From Bacillus cereus (GTDB taxonomy: Bacteria > Bacillota > Bacilli > Bacillales > Bacillaceae_G), in contig NZ_NUOT01000013.1 of assembly GCF_002584535.1 (NCBI RefSeq), forward strand, positions 1-64,000: a stretch of 64,000 bases of DNA, written 5' to 3'. The translations under genes and the position numbers were made by a program. The notes beneath the pieces were generated by a model. It made no database searches. It had not been told where the DNA came from and saw only the letters and a program-made list of their open reading frames with translations. This document shows positions 33,219-42,348 of the stretch, one piece after another. Each line of letters opens with the position of its first letter. The stretch's first letter is position 1.

Positions 33219-34808
33219 TTATAAAATTTCATAACCCGGTAATGTTAAAAATGTTTCAAATTCATCATTACGCACCAAATTAGTAAAAAGCTTTGTTGCT
33301 TCTACGAATCTACCTTTCTCAAATGCCTCTTTGCCAATCTCCTGTTCTATTTTCGTTAGTTCTTCCGCCTTGAACTCTTCCACTAAAGCAAATGTAATCT
33401 TTCGTCCGTCATTTAGCTTTCCGCCTTCATGACGAATCCATTGCCACACTTGCGCCCTTGAAATTTCTGCCGTTGCTGCATCTTCCATTAAATTATAAAT
33501 CGGTGCTGCCCCGCGGCCGCTTAACCAAGATGCAATATATTGAATACCGACGCTAATATTCATACGAAGCCCTTCTTCTGTAATCGTTCCCACTGGTACT
33601 TCTAACAAATCCTTTTCTGTTACATAAATTTCTTCACGTTTTCTAAAAATTTGATTCGGCGTTTTCATAACGTGATTAAACACTTCCATCGCAACCGGTA
33701 CAAGTCCCGGATGGGCAACCCAAGTCCCATCATGGCCGTCTAAAGCCTCACGTTCTTTATCCATGCGAACCTTTTCAAAAGCAACCTCATTTGCTTCCGG
33801 ATTATTTTTAATCGGAATTTGTGCTGCCATGCCGCCAATTGCTGGTGCATTCCGGCGATGGCACGTTTGAATTACTTTTAAAGAATACGCACGCATAAAC
33901 GGAGCCGTCATCGTAACTTGCGCCCTATCTGGAAGTAGAAATTCATTATGATTACGAAAGCTTTTTAAGAAACTAAAAATATAATCCCATCGCCCGCAAT
34001 TAAGCCCCGCTGAGTGATCACGGAGTTCATATAAAATTTCATCCATTTCAAAAGAAGCGTGGATTGTTTCTAATAAAACTGTTGCTTTAATTGTTCCATT
34101 TGGAATCCCAATATATTTCTGCGCAAAAATAAACACATCATTCCACAATCGTGCTTCTAAATAGCTCTCCATTTTCGGTAAGTAAAAATATGGCCCGCTT
34201 CCTTTTTCTAATAACGTTTTTGCATTATGGAAAAAGTACAAACCAAAGTCAACAAGACTACCTGACATCTTTTCTCCATCAACTAGCATATGTTTTTCTT
34301 CTAAATGCCAGCCTCGCGGACGCACAATAAGGACAGCGGTTTTATCACCTAAACGATATTCCTTACCACTAGGATTCTTATATGAAATCGTTCCCTTCAC
34401 TGCATCTCTTAAATTAATTTGACCATCCATCGCATTATGCCACGTTGGCGAATTAGAATCTTCAAAGTCTGCCATAAAGAGATGTGCACCCGAATTTAAA
34501 GCATTAATCACCATCTTACGATCTACTGGACCTGTAATCTCCACACGACGATCTTCTAAATCTTTTGGAAGCGGAGCAATCGTCCAATCTCCAGCACGTA
34601 TATGTGCTGTTTCTGGTAAAAAACTTGGAAACTCCCCTGCATCAATCCTTTTTTGTTTTTCCACACGTTTTTGTAACAACTCTTTACGGCGTGTATTAAA
34701 ATTCTCATGCAGCTCTTTCAAAAAAGTGAGCGCTTCCGGTGTCAAAATTTCTCCATACGCCGGTAATACTTCTAGAGCGAGTGTAACCCGTGAAGTTTGC
34801 GTCGACAT
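33219..34808 (-). CDS. aceB: Malate synthase A
   Basis: A 529-residue enzyme condensing glyoxylate and acetyl-CoA to malate. Motifs: [20 protein letters not shown] near the catalytic Asp region, and PHPGL-type GTWVAHPGL. Its length is typical of AceB. It is first in the aceB-aceA operon. The shunt allows growth on acetate and fatty acids and during sporulation. Confidence 0.95.
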   Translation of the reverse strand: MSTQTSRVTLALEVLPAYGEILTPEALTFLKELHENFNTRRKELLQKRVEKQKRIDAGEFPSFLPETAHIRAGDWTIAPLPKDLEDRRVEITGPVDRKMVINALNSGAHLFMADFEDSNSPTWHNAMDGQINLRDAVKGTISYKNPSGKEYRLGDKTAVLIVRPRGWHLEEKHMLVDGEKMSGSLVDFGLYFFHNAKTLLEKGSGPYFYLPKMESYLEARLWNDVFIFAQKYIGIPNGTIKATVLLETIHASFEMDEILYELRDHSAGLNCGRWDYIFSFLKSFRNHNEFLLPDRAQVTMTAPFMRAYSLKVIQTCHRRNAPAIGGMAAQIPIKNNPEANEVAFEKVRMDKEREALDGHDGTWVAHPGLVPVAMEVFNHVMKTPNQIFRKREEIYVTEKDLLEVPVGTITEEGLRMNISVGIQYIASWLSGRGAAPIYNLMEDAATAEISRAQVWQWIRHEGGKLNDGRKITFALVEEFKAEELTKIEQEIGKEAFEKGRFVEATKLFTNLVRNDEFETFLTLPGYEIL

Positions 34809-35020
34809 ATTAGCATCTCCCTCTCCAACTGTTTTATAACAGATTTGATTTTATGTTTTATATTATATAACAAATTTTCAAAAAAATCTTCCTTTTTCGA
34901 AAATTTATCCTTTTTTCCATAACATCCATCTATTCAAAACCCGCACTTTTCTTACTAGTAAATGAGGTATCATCGTATTTTGCGGCATATTTAAAGCTCT
35001 CATCTGTTACCCTTTACTAA

Positions 35021-35066
35021 AACAAAACGATCGTGATTGTTATATAACAATCACGATCATTTTGTT
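35021..35066. terminator. Bidirectional hairpin downstream of the EamA gene
   Basis: Large near-perfect inverted repeat (AACAAAA...TTTTGTT outside, TCGTGATTGTT/AACAATCACGA inside) directly after the stop of the EamA gene. Confidence 0.75.
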
Positions 35067-35068
35067 GA

Positions 35069-36010
35069 TTATGCTTTACTTTCACTTTCTTCTAATACTA
35101 CTGTCTTTGTTTTGGATTTTTGAAAAGTAAGTACCATTCCAGCAAAAATGAGGATAATCCCTACTGTCTGCATGATAGTCGGGCGAAATCCTGTAAATAC
35201 TGTGTCTAATAGAATTGCTACACCCGGATCCAAAAAGACTAATACAGAAATGAGTCTTGTTGGTAAATCTCGTAAGCTATCAAAGAATAAATAGTAAACA
35301 AAACCAGTATGGATCAGTCCTGTTGCGGTAATCGCAATCCAGTTACTCTCTGTTAACCCTTGAAACGCTCCAAAGTCTACAAATGGTAGTAATAGAAATA
35401 TCCCTAAAAAAGTTTGTAAAAATGTCATCGCATACGCACTGGTTTGTTTAATCCCTTTCCCTAACAAGGTGGTAAATGCATAAAATAATGCCGCAAGAAG
35501 TGCCCAAACCATCCCTGAAGACATCAGCTTTTCTATAGATACACTTCCATCTATACCCGCGACTAACACAGTGCCTACAAAACAAATCAAAATTGAAATA
35601 ATAGACAGTACTGTTAATCTTTCCTTAAACACAACACTCCCAATCATTAATACGATAATGGGCGCAAGATGATATACAGAAATGGCAATCGTCACTGACA
35701 TAACTTCAAAAGCTTTAAATAAGAATACCCAGTTAAAAACAAGAAATACACCGCAAGCTAGTATTTGCAGCACTTCTTTTTTATTCCACTTTTCTTCTTT
35801 AAATTGACCTGTCGCAATCCAGCATAATGTTAAGAAGATCGTGGCACAAATGCAACGAACAAACACCAATTCAAATGAAGGTAAATTTGTTTTCACTGAG
35901 AAAAATCCGATGGAACCGAAAATAGACATTGATACTATCATTTTTATTGCTGGTAATGATTTTGTTTGAAATAGTACATTTGTAGCACTTTTTTGAAACA
36001 ATAAAAACAA
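35069..36010 (-). CDS. EamA/DMT-family transporter
   Basis: A 313-residue membrane protein with ten hydrophobic segments in two EamA repeats, typical of the drug/metabolite transporter family (e.g. PFELVFVRC, VYHLAPIIV, TATGLIHTGFVYY and PGVAILLD). It probably exports an amino acid or metabolite, substrate unknown. The first codon is uncertain: the frame opens with TTG at 36010, and another TTG at 36001 has a similar GGGGG ahead of it. Confidence 0.85.
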   Translation of the reverse strand: MFLLFQKSATNVLFQTKSLPAIKMIVSMSIFGSIGFFSVKTNLPSFELVFVRCICATIFLTLCWIATGQFKEEKWNKKEVLQILACGVFLVFNWVFLFKAFEVMSVTIAISVYHLAPIIVLMIGSVVFKERLTVLSIISILICFVGTVLVAGIDGSVSIEKLMSSGMVWALLAALFYAFTTLLGKGIKQTSAYAMTFLQTFLGIFLLLPFVDFGAFQGLTESNWIAITATGLIHTGFVYYLFFDSLRDLPTRLISVLVFLDPGVAILLDTVFTGFRPTIMQTVGIILIFAGMVLTFQKSKTKTVVLEESESKA

Positions 36011-36398
36011 CCCCCATTAATCTGAAACACACATTCACATGCGGAATTTCATAATCTTCTAAATTTTAAACCTACACGTAAGTCGTTTCTTATGAAGTAG
36101 CATTGACAATACGTATTCCTCTTACCATATACAATATCATTTTGCCAAATAAAGCAACAATGGAAATAATAGAAATACTCGTTTTCCCTGTTATAGCTAC
36201 CTTTATATTTTACCATATTTTACATGAAGATACTTTTTTCTAACAATCTATTTTGATTTTCTAATATATACATTACGGTCCTGCAAACAAAAAAGTTCTT
36301 TTCTCTATTATTTCGTGCAGCATAAGGCGTCTACAGCACATGGACAGAGCCTGTTGTAGATTTAGAATTGACATGAAGTTAGATTAAAGTTAAACTGT

Positions 36399-36414
36399 CA
36401 GTAACATGTTACTG
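36399..36414. promoter_or_regulatory. Palindrome, candidate PadR operator
   Basis: CAGTAACATGTTACTG, a perfect 16-base palindrome, 11 bases from a TATAAT. Confidence 0.65.
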
Positions 36415-36435
36415 TTAACGACAGTATAATGTTAT

Positions 36436-36454
36436 TAACAGTGTATTGCTGTTA
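36436..36454. promoter_or_regulatory. Inverted repeat, second candidate PadR operator
   Basis: TAACAG-N7-CTGTTA, sharing the half-site TAACAG/CTGTTA with the 36399 palindrome. Confidence 0.6.
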
Positions 36455-36502
36455 TGATAACAAAACTATTTTTAACATTTCATTAAGGAGGTTAGATGTT
36501 TT

Positions 36503-36844
36503 ATGAAACACACAGGAAGACATACAGGTGCATTTCTTTTGCTGTTTTTAACAGAGGGAGATAGTTATGGAGGGAAACTTCTGCAGAAATGTGAGGAAGA
36601 GCTTCCCATCAATCCAATTGATAGTGCCATCATATATCGTACACTCAAAAAATTAGAGGTAGAAGGTGCTGTTGAGTCTTATTTGGATACATCTGATCAA
36701 GATAAGCCGATAAAAATGTACAAAATTACTACAGTTGGAAAAGAAAAATTAGACGATTTTCAAATAGATATTGAAGAAAAAATTAAAAACTTATCATTTT
36801 TCTTAGACAAATATAAAGACTGGAAAGAATCGAATCATGATTAA
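36503..36844 (+). CDS. PadR-family transcriptional regulator
   Basis: A 113-residue winged-helix protein with PadR pattern (LLLFLTEGDSYGGKLLQKC, then IDSAIIYRTLKKLEVEGAVES, YKITTVGKEKL). ATG 36503 after AAGGAGGTTAGATGTTTT. It overlaps the start of the first permease gene, so the three-gene operon is coupled. It probably represses its own operon by the palindromes upstream. Confidence 0.88.
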   Translation: MKHTGRHTGAFLLLFLTEGDSYGGKLLQKCEEELPINPIDSAIIYRTLKKLEVEGAVESYLDTSDQDKPIKMYKITTVGKEKLDDFQIDIEEKIKNLSFFLDKYKDWKESNHD

Positions 36845-37319
36845 TGGCGCTCTCCTTTACTCTTTAGCCATTATTCTTGTCAGTATTTCTTTTGTAAAGG
36901 ATCGAAGTAAAACAAAAGAGGCTCTATTAAAGTCATGGAAAATGTTTCGTAATCTAATACCTTCCATGCTATCAATTATGCTTTTCGTTGGACTATCACT
37001 ATCTATATTAACACCTTCCTTCATTTCTTCTATCATCGGAGAAAAATCTGGGTTCATCGGTATTATTTATTCAGCAATAATTGGCTCCGTTGCACTCATT
37101 CCAAGCTTTATTGTGTTTCCTCTTGGAAATACATTAGTCCAAAATGGTGCGGGACTTCCTCAAGTTGCGGCATTAATGTCTACATTAATGTCAGTAGGAA
37201 TCACAACTTTACCGATGGAACAAAAAATATTTGGACGAAGTTTTGCTTATTCTCGTAATGCATCTGCATTGTTAATGTCTCTCCTATTCTCGTATATTAT
37301 TTGGGTGGTGATGGGATGA
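36837..37319 (+). CDS. Half-size permease, ArsP/DUF318-like (1)
   Basis: A 160-residue protein with four or five membrane helices and motifs such as SSIIGEKSGFIGIIYSAIIGSVALIPSFIVFPLG. Its sequence resembles one half of a predicted permease (ArsP-type DUF318 or the GATE/SpmA-like fold). The second half is encoded next. ATG 36837 overlaps PadR stop. No substrate can be stated. Confidence 0.7.
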   Translation: MINGALLYSLAIILVSISFVKDRSKTKEALLKSWKMFRNLIPSMLSIMLFVGLSLSILTPSFISSIIGEKSGFIGIIYSAIIGSVALIPSFIVFPLGNTLVQNGAGLPQVAALMSTLMSVGITTLPMEQKIFGRSFAYSRNASALLMSLLFSYIIWVVMG

Positions 37320-37843
37320 ATGAATTAAGAAGATATCGTTTCTTTTTCATTTTACTACTCGGGCTCACTATATTGACTTTTATAAACCAATCGCTCGGAT
37401 GGAGTGCATTTCAATTAACAGGAAAAAGCATTTTAGATATGCTTTTTCTACTGCCCCCTGTTTTAATATTCGTAGGGTTGCTTGACCAGTGGGTGAAGAA
37501 AGAAACATTAATTAAATATATGGGGAAAAAATCTGGTATCTATGGCATCTTGTTTTCCCTATTATTAGGAGGAATTGCAGCCGGTCCCCTCTATGTTGCT
37601 TTTCCAATCGCAGCGCTTTTATTAAAAAAAGGAGCGAGCATACGATACATTGTATTTTTTCTAGGAGTTTGGACAACTGCAAAGTTACCAGTTATGGTGT
37701 ATGAATTTGCTTCATTTGGAGCTAAATTTACACTCATTCACATTTGTTTTGGTCTATTATTTTTCTATTTAATGGGTATTATTTATGAGAAGTTTTATGA
37801 CCAACGACAATTGTTGAAATATGATATAACAAAAGAAATATAG
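37316..37843 (+). CDS. Half-size permease, ArsP/DUF318-like (2)
   Basis: Start taken at ATG 37316 (MNELRRYRF), overlapping the stop of the first permease (ATGA), with five fewer codons than the open frame. The 175-residue protein has a similar K-x-G-I-x-G-x-L-x-S-L-L-L-G-G-x-A-x-G-P core, helices and a charged C-terminus. The two halves probably form one heteromeric transporter under PadR control (inference). Confidence 0.7.
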   Translation: MNELRRYRFFFILLLGLTILTFINQSLGWSAFQLTGKSILDMLFLLPPVLIFVGLLDQWVKKETLIKYMGKKSGIYGILFSLLLGGIAAGPLYVAFPIAALLLKKGASIRYIVFFLGVWTTAKLPVMVYEFASFGAKFTLIHICFGLLFFYLMGIIYEKFYDQRQLLKYDITKEI

Positions 37844-37914
37844 ATCTTGAGGAACGATTTTTTAATTCTCCCATCCTAGCCCCTTTTGAGTTTGATCAAA
37901 AAAAACTTTATAAA

Positions 37915-37936
37915 GGAGCAGCGTCCCCGCTGCTCC
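37915..37936. terminator. Bidirectional terminator between permease and M48 genes
   Basis: GGAGCAGCG-TCCC-CGCTGCTCC, with T-rich sequence on both sides, between convergent genes. Confidence 0.85.
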
Positions 37937-39199
37937 TCATTTTCTTTCTTTCTCATACTGTTCAAACGCATGAATTCTTTCAAAAATTGGCGGATGTGTA
38001 TACAAGAAAAACTTCACTAACGCCGGTGGATTCACTTGACTTAAACTTGTTTTCGATAAATACTGGAACGTCTTCACACCGGCCTTTCCATCCTTTGTCA
38101 TATCTAAAGCATACTGATCTGCCGCCCGTTCTTCTATACGTGATACATAGTTTGATAGTGGGCTTACTGCAAAAGATAACACAGAGGAAATAAGAAAAAA
38201 TAATGGGATAATCGATAAACACGCCATCCTTGATAGGCGCAATGTATCACCCCATTTTCTGAGGCACATATTGATAATACGGCTAATTAAATACATCCCT
38301 ACAAACGTCAACACAATATAACTCGCCACACCCCAATATATATGTTTCATCACGTAATGTCCCATTTCATGCGCCATAATAAATAAAATCTCTTTATCTT
38401 TTAACTGCTGGAGCGTTGTATTCCACAATACAATTCGAGAATTCAATCCAATGCCTGTTACATATGCGTTTAACGCGTTCGTTTTTTCAGACATGTTCAC
38501 TTCATATACATGATTGGCTGGAATGTCTGCCTGATCAGCGAGTGATAAAATTTTCTCCTCTAACTCTTTATTTTGTAATGTGGAAAAATCATTGTATAAC
38601 GGATCAATTACAACGGGCTGTACAAATGTTAAAAAAATTGTAAATGGTACAGATAACGCCCATCCCGCTAACCACCACCGCTTCGGAAATTTATGAATCA
38701 GCCCTAAAAGGACAGAGACGACGAGAAACATCATAATATAATTTACCCAAAAATCAATCACATGATCTTTTATCCAGCTCGCTGTGGATTGCGTTGAAAT
38801 ACCGTAATCAATTGAGATTTGATGCCCCATCCATTGCAGAGGTAATGCAAGAGCGGTTGTAAGCAATGATAAATAAAAGAGATAGATAGCAACTTGAATA
38901 ACTCGTACTTTCGTCGTTTCTTTTGACCATTTTTCAAAGCGATTTGATATACCTAAAACAAGGACGAACAATAAAATAATCCATTCAAGAGGCGTTGCTA
39001 AAAAAAAGAGTAAATTTTTCACACGCGAATAATCTTGGCTTAATGTAAGTTCCTTTGCGTCCATAAATGTCTGTGGATCAGCACTCGTTCCTTTATACAT
39101 GTCTGGAATAATTTCATGATTCCATCCAAATAAATACCAATATATAAATAATGCAAAACCAACGTACAAAAAAAGTGACCACTTCACAACCTTCTTCAC
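37937..39199 (-). CDS. M48-family membrane metallopeptidase (Ste24-like)
   Basis: GTG 39199 (VKKVVKWS), after GGAGGAGATACC, is preferred over 29 further upstream codons. The 420-residue protein has seven or so membrane segments and the zinc site HEMGH (FIMAHEMGHYVMKH), with a downstream E-x-x-A-D (RIEERAADQYALD) for the third ligand. It resembles CAAX prenyl protease 1/Ste24 family peptidases of bacteria. Role in membrane-protein turnover is inferred. Confidence 0.9.
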   Translation of the reverse strand: MKKVVKWSLFLYVGFALFIYWYLFGWNHEIIPDMYKGTSADPQTFMDAKELTLSQDYSRVKNLLFFLATPLEWIILLFVLVLGISNRFEKWSKETTKVRVIQVAIYLFYLSLLTTALALPLQWMGHQISIDYGISTQSTASWIKDHVIDFWVNYIMMFLVVSVLLGLIHKFPKRWWLAGWALSVPFTIFLTFVQPVVIDPLYNDFSTLQNKELEEKILSLADQADIPANHVYEVNMSEKTNALNAYVTGIGLNSRIVLWNTTLQQLKDKEILFIMAHEMGHYVMKHIYWGVASYIVLTFVGMYLISRIINMCLRKWGDTLRLSRMACLSIIPLFFLISSVLSFAVSPLSNYVSRIEERAADQYALDMTKDGKAGVKTFQYLSKTSLSQVNPPALVKFFLYTHPPIFERIHAFEQYEKERK

Positions 39200-39357
39200 G
39201 GTATCTCCTCCTCTATGCTGCCTGTCTCTTATTATTGTAAGTTCGTTCCTTCTAAAATAGAACAAGCTAATACATCGAATTGTCATGCAATTTTCAATCC
39301 CTCCTCATGAATTTTCGGATTTTTCTTATAAAATAAAACTGGAAGGGAGAGGGAAAA

Positions 39358-39942
39358 ATGAAAAAAATTTATATTACGTTTACATTAAGTTTAGTCATCG
39401 TAATTGGAATTGGAATTTACTATTTTACAGATTATCGTAAAGCTTCTGCTGAAATACCAAGTGGAATCGTTATGGAGGATGTAAATGGTACAACGCTATC
39501 TTTTGATCAATTACCAAAAAAGCTTAAACTTGTAGAATTTATATACACAAAATGCCCTGATATTTGTCCTGTTACTACATACAAAATGAAACATTTACGA
39601 GACAAATTAGAGAAAGAGAAACTGTTTGGAACAAAGGTTGAATTTATAACAATTACCATTGATCCTAAGTTCGACACAAAAGAAGTATTAACTACATATT
39701 CCAATACATTTGAAATGAAAAAAACAAAAGGATGGCACTTACTACGTGGTGATGAAGATGAAACAAAAAAACTAGCAGACACATTTAACTTTCAGTACCG
39801 CGATCCCGGAAGCGGACTCTATATTCATACTTCTAACTCCTATCTACTCGATGAAAATGATCGTTTAATTGAAGTGTTTGGTATGGGAGAACGTGGGTTT
39901 AACAGTAACAAAGTACTTGAGAAAATTAAAAATGCATTATAA
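39358..39942 (+). CDS. Sco1/SenC-family copper/thioredoxin-like protein
   Basis: A 194-residue membrane-anchored protein: an N-terminal TM helix (residues 3-25), then a thioredoxin-like fold with the Sco C-x3-C motif (KCPDICP) and a His around 156 (YIHTSNSYL). Sco proteins deliver copper to cytochrome c oxidase or act on redox. ATG 39358 after GGAGAGGG. The gene is divergent from the M48 gene. Confidence 0.88.
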   Translation: MKKIYITFTLSLVIVIGIGIYYFTDYRKASAEIPSGIVMEDVNGTTLSFDQLPKKLKLVEFIYTKCPDICPVTTYKMKHLRDKLEKEKLFGTKVEFITITIDPKFDTKEVLTTYSNTFEMKKTKGWHLLRGDEDETKKLADTFNFQYRDPGSGLYIHTSNSYLLDENDRLIEVFGMGERGFNSNKVLEKIKNAL

Positions 39943-39973
39943 AACCTCTTCATCATTCGAAGAGGTTTTTCAC
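39942..39973 (+). terminator. Terminator of the Sco1-like gene
   Basis: AAACCTCTTC...GAAGAGGTTT followed by TTCAC. Confidence 0.85.
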
Positions 39974-40013
39974 ACATATTATTCTATATAAACTATGCTG
40001 CAAAAATTAAATA

Positions 40014-40199
40014 CTATCTCTCTGTATGTTTCTTCGGCTCATATGTTGGAATAAGAAATGCACTCCCAATCCAACAAATAAGGCCGAAACCACTTAGATA
40101 TTTCCCATATTCATAATCGTTTACATACACTTTCCCTACAATAATTAAGATAAATCCAAGTAAAACAACTGCATAGCCAACTTGTTTTTTCGACAACAT
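40014..40199 (-). CDS. Small two-helix membrane protein
   Basis: A 61-residue protein with two hydrophobic segments (YAVVLLGFILIIVGKVYV and LSGFGLICWIGSAFLIP) and a basic tail. It sits just downstream of the 40212 gene, probably in one transcript. Function unknown. Confidence 0.6.
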   Translation of the reverse strand: MLSKKQVGYAVVLLGFILIIVGKVYVNDYEYGKYLSGFGLICWIGSAFLIPTYEPKKHTER

Positions 40200-40211
40200 A
40201 ACTCAACATCC

Positions 40212-40511
40212 TTATTGAAAAATATTAATGAAAAAATTTAAGTCCCGAAAAGAAATGGAGCTATATTTCATAATTCCTTGTACAGCTAGAAGTATTATAA
40301 GACCAAGCACGCATATATAATTAATTCCATCTTCACTTCTTTTCTCAACTACAATTCCGCCCCCAATGCATAGTAGGCCTAGAAGATGAAGTGCTAAATA
40401 GACAAAAAAGTATGCTTCCTCCCAGCGAAACCCTACATTCACTGTCGTAATCACAATTAAACTCACCATGATCACATAAAACAATTTATTTGATCGAATC
40501 GTTTCATTCAT
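40212..40511 (-). CDS. Small membrane protein, unknown
   Basis: Start at ATG 40511 (MNETIRSNK) is most likely; 36 further codons upstream are less convincing. A 99-residue protein with three hydrophobic segments (LFYVIMVSLIVIT..., LALHLLGLLCIGGG, ICVLGLIILLAV). No family recognised. It may be co-transcribed with the small gene at 40014. Confidence 0.6.
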   Translation of the reverse strand: MNETIRSNKLFYVIMVSLIVITTVNVGFRWEEAYFFVYLALHLLGLLCIGGGIVVEKRSEDGINYICVLGLIILLAVQGIMKYSSISFRDLNFFINIFQ

Positions 40512-40665
40512 AGAATCATATTCATTCCTTTCTATATAAATCTTGTTTGATTTTCCAGCATATAAATTACTCCTATGCATGGACGGATGCTCTCTCCGTT
40601 CTAAGAAAGGAGGCATCACTTTTTCAATTCTTTATATTCTGATTATTTAACGGATAATACGTTTC

Positions 40666-41493
40666 CTATAACTCTCTCATTTTATTTGTATATACTACCG
40701 GCACCTCTTTATTTATATAACGGCGATTCATGAACAAAAAGATGAGTACAAAATTTAATCCAATGATAAAAATAATAAGTCCTGTAAAAAATGGAGTTTG
40801 ATTAGAAAAATCCGCAAAGCTTATCATTTCTTCCTTGCTGAACATAAAAGATGTAATAAGTACAATTGCATTATTTAACATATGAATACTAATCGGCATC
40901 AGTAAGCTTTTCGTACGAATGTATACAATTGATAGTACAATACTAAATATAACCGCACTGAGGAAATCAATGTGAAAACATCCGAAAAGAATCGCTACAA
41001 TAACCATCGCTTTTCCCGTTCCCCATTTCGCCGCAAAGCGCTGAAATAGAAATCCCCTAAATATAAATTCACATACAATAGGAGCTACTAGTACGATTAT
41101 GATAAATTGATAAATGTATCCCCCCGCACTCCCTATAATCGGTTCATGTAATATATTTATAATATAATCTGGTGTAATCCATACAAAGCTATACATATAC
41201 AATACAAGATATCCATAACTAAAAAGGCATAGCATTCCCGTAATCATTAAAACTTGTAAAAGATTAAATGATTCTCTTCTATTCACAAATAAAGTAAATG
41301 GAACACGATGGCGCTTACATTGACAGCATAGCCAAAGTGATGGAATGATGTAGAGTACAAGTATGCTTACAAAAGAAGAAATTGATATATGAAATGTATT
41401 CTCTAGCAATTGTTTACTAACACGTTCAATCAAAACAAGTAGTGTAAATACAATTAAAAAATATCTGGCTCGCATCGCACAAAACGGATTCAC
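40666..41493 (-). CDS. CPBP-family intramembrane metalloprotease
   Basis: A 275-residue protein with seven or so membrane helices and CPBP (Abi) signature motifs: EFIFRGF (motif 1), FHIDF (motif 2) and HMLNN (motif 3). Members are relatives of CAAX prenyl endopeptidases and are often linked to bacteriocin immunity or signalling. It is divergent from a response regulator gene at 41635, so the pair may work together (inference). Confidence 0.85.
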   Translation of the reverse strand: MNPFCAMRARYFLIVFTLLVLIERVSKQLLENTFHISISSFVSILVLYIIPSLWLCCQCKRHRVPFTLFVNRRESFNLLQVLMITGMLCLFSYGYLVLYMYSFVWITPDYIINILHEPIIGSAGGYIYQFIIIVLVAPIVCEFIFRGFLFQRFAAKWGTGKAMVIVAILFGCFHIDFLSAVIFSIVLSIVYIRTKSLLMPISIHMLNNAIVLITSFMFSKEEMISFADFSNQTPFFTGLIIFIIGLNFVLIFLFMNRRYINKEVPVVYTNKMREL

Positions 41494-41634
41494 AACCCTC
41501 TCCTCCCCTATGTTACATTTATCATATCATTCGAATCTTATTTTTAAGCAAAGAAAACCTTAAATTTTCCTTAAAAATTCCATAACTTACAAGAAAATGT
41601 TATGATATTCGATGAAAATAGGGGGCGATTCAAA

Positions 41635-42339
41635 TTGTATACTGCAAATATTTTACTTGTTGATGATGAAACGGCTATTTTACAACTATTAACTACTATT
41701 CTACAAAAAGAAGGATTTTCTCATATTACAACTGCTACATCTGCAGAAGAAGCTTTACTATTCGTAGAACAAAATCGTTATGATTTAATGATTCTAGACG
41801 TCATGCTTCCTGGACAATCTGGTTTTGACATTTGTCCAATCATTCGCCAAAAAACAGATTGCCCAATTTTCTTCCTAACAGCAAAATCATCTGATTTAGA
41901 TAAAGTATCTGGCTTCTTATACGGAGCAGACGACTATATTACAAAACCATTCAATCCACTAGAAGTTGTCGCTCGTATGAAAGCGCAACTTCGAAGACAC
42001 ATGAAACAAATATCACAACCTACGAAAGAAACACACTTTATTTCATTTGGAAGATTTCAAGTCGATAAACATGCAGCCGAATTACAAGTAGACGGAAAGG
42101 TTGTTGAATGTTCAGCTCAGCTCTTTCAACTACTACTTTTTTTCTGTGAACATCCGAATTACGTATTTTCAAAAGAAGAAATATACGAAAAAGTATGGGG
42201 GGCACCCGCCTATAATGGAGATGACAACACAGTTATGGTTCATATTCGAAAACTACGTGAAAAAATTGAGCTTGATCCAAGTAACCCACAATACATAAAA
42301 ACCGTTCGCGGACTTGGCTATAAATTCATCGCAAAGTAG
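41635..42339 (+). CDS. OmpR-family response regulator
   Basis: Start at TTG 41635 (LYTANILLVDDE), with AGGGGGCGATTCAAA, is preferred. The 234-residue protein has receiver motifs (VDDE, LILDVMLPG with the phospho-acceptor Asp, FFLTAKS, KPFNPLE) and an OmpR/PhoB winged helix (DGKVVECSAQLFQLL ... VMVHIRKLREKIE). It is the partner of the following histidine kinase. Confidence 0.9.
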   Translation: MYTANILLVDDETAILQLLTTILQKEGFSHITTATSAEEALLFVEQNRYDLMILDVMLPGQSGFDICPIIRQKTDCPIFFLTAKSSDLDKVSGFLYGADDYITKPFNPLEVVARMKAQLRRHMKQISQPTKETHFISFGRFQVDKHAAELQVDGKVVECSAQLFQLLLFFCEHPNYVFSKEEIYEKVWGAPAYNGDDNTVMVHIRKLREKIELDPSNPQYIKTVRGLGYKFIAK

Positions 42340-42348
42340 GTACCAACT

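Larger units (their letters stand above)
36011..36502. other. Regulatory region between the EamA gene and padR
   Basis: Contains promoters for the divergent genes and two palindromes (36399-36414 and 36436-36454) just upstream of the PadR gene, with TATAAT at 36425. No gene. Confidence 0.6.
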
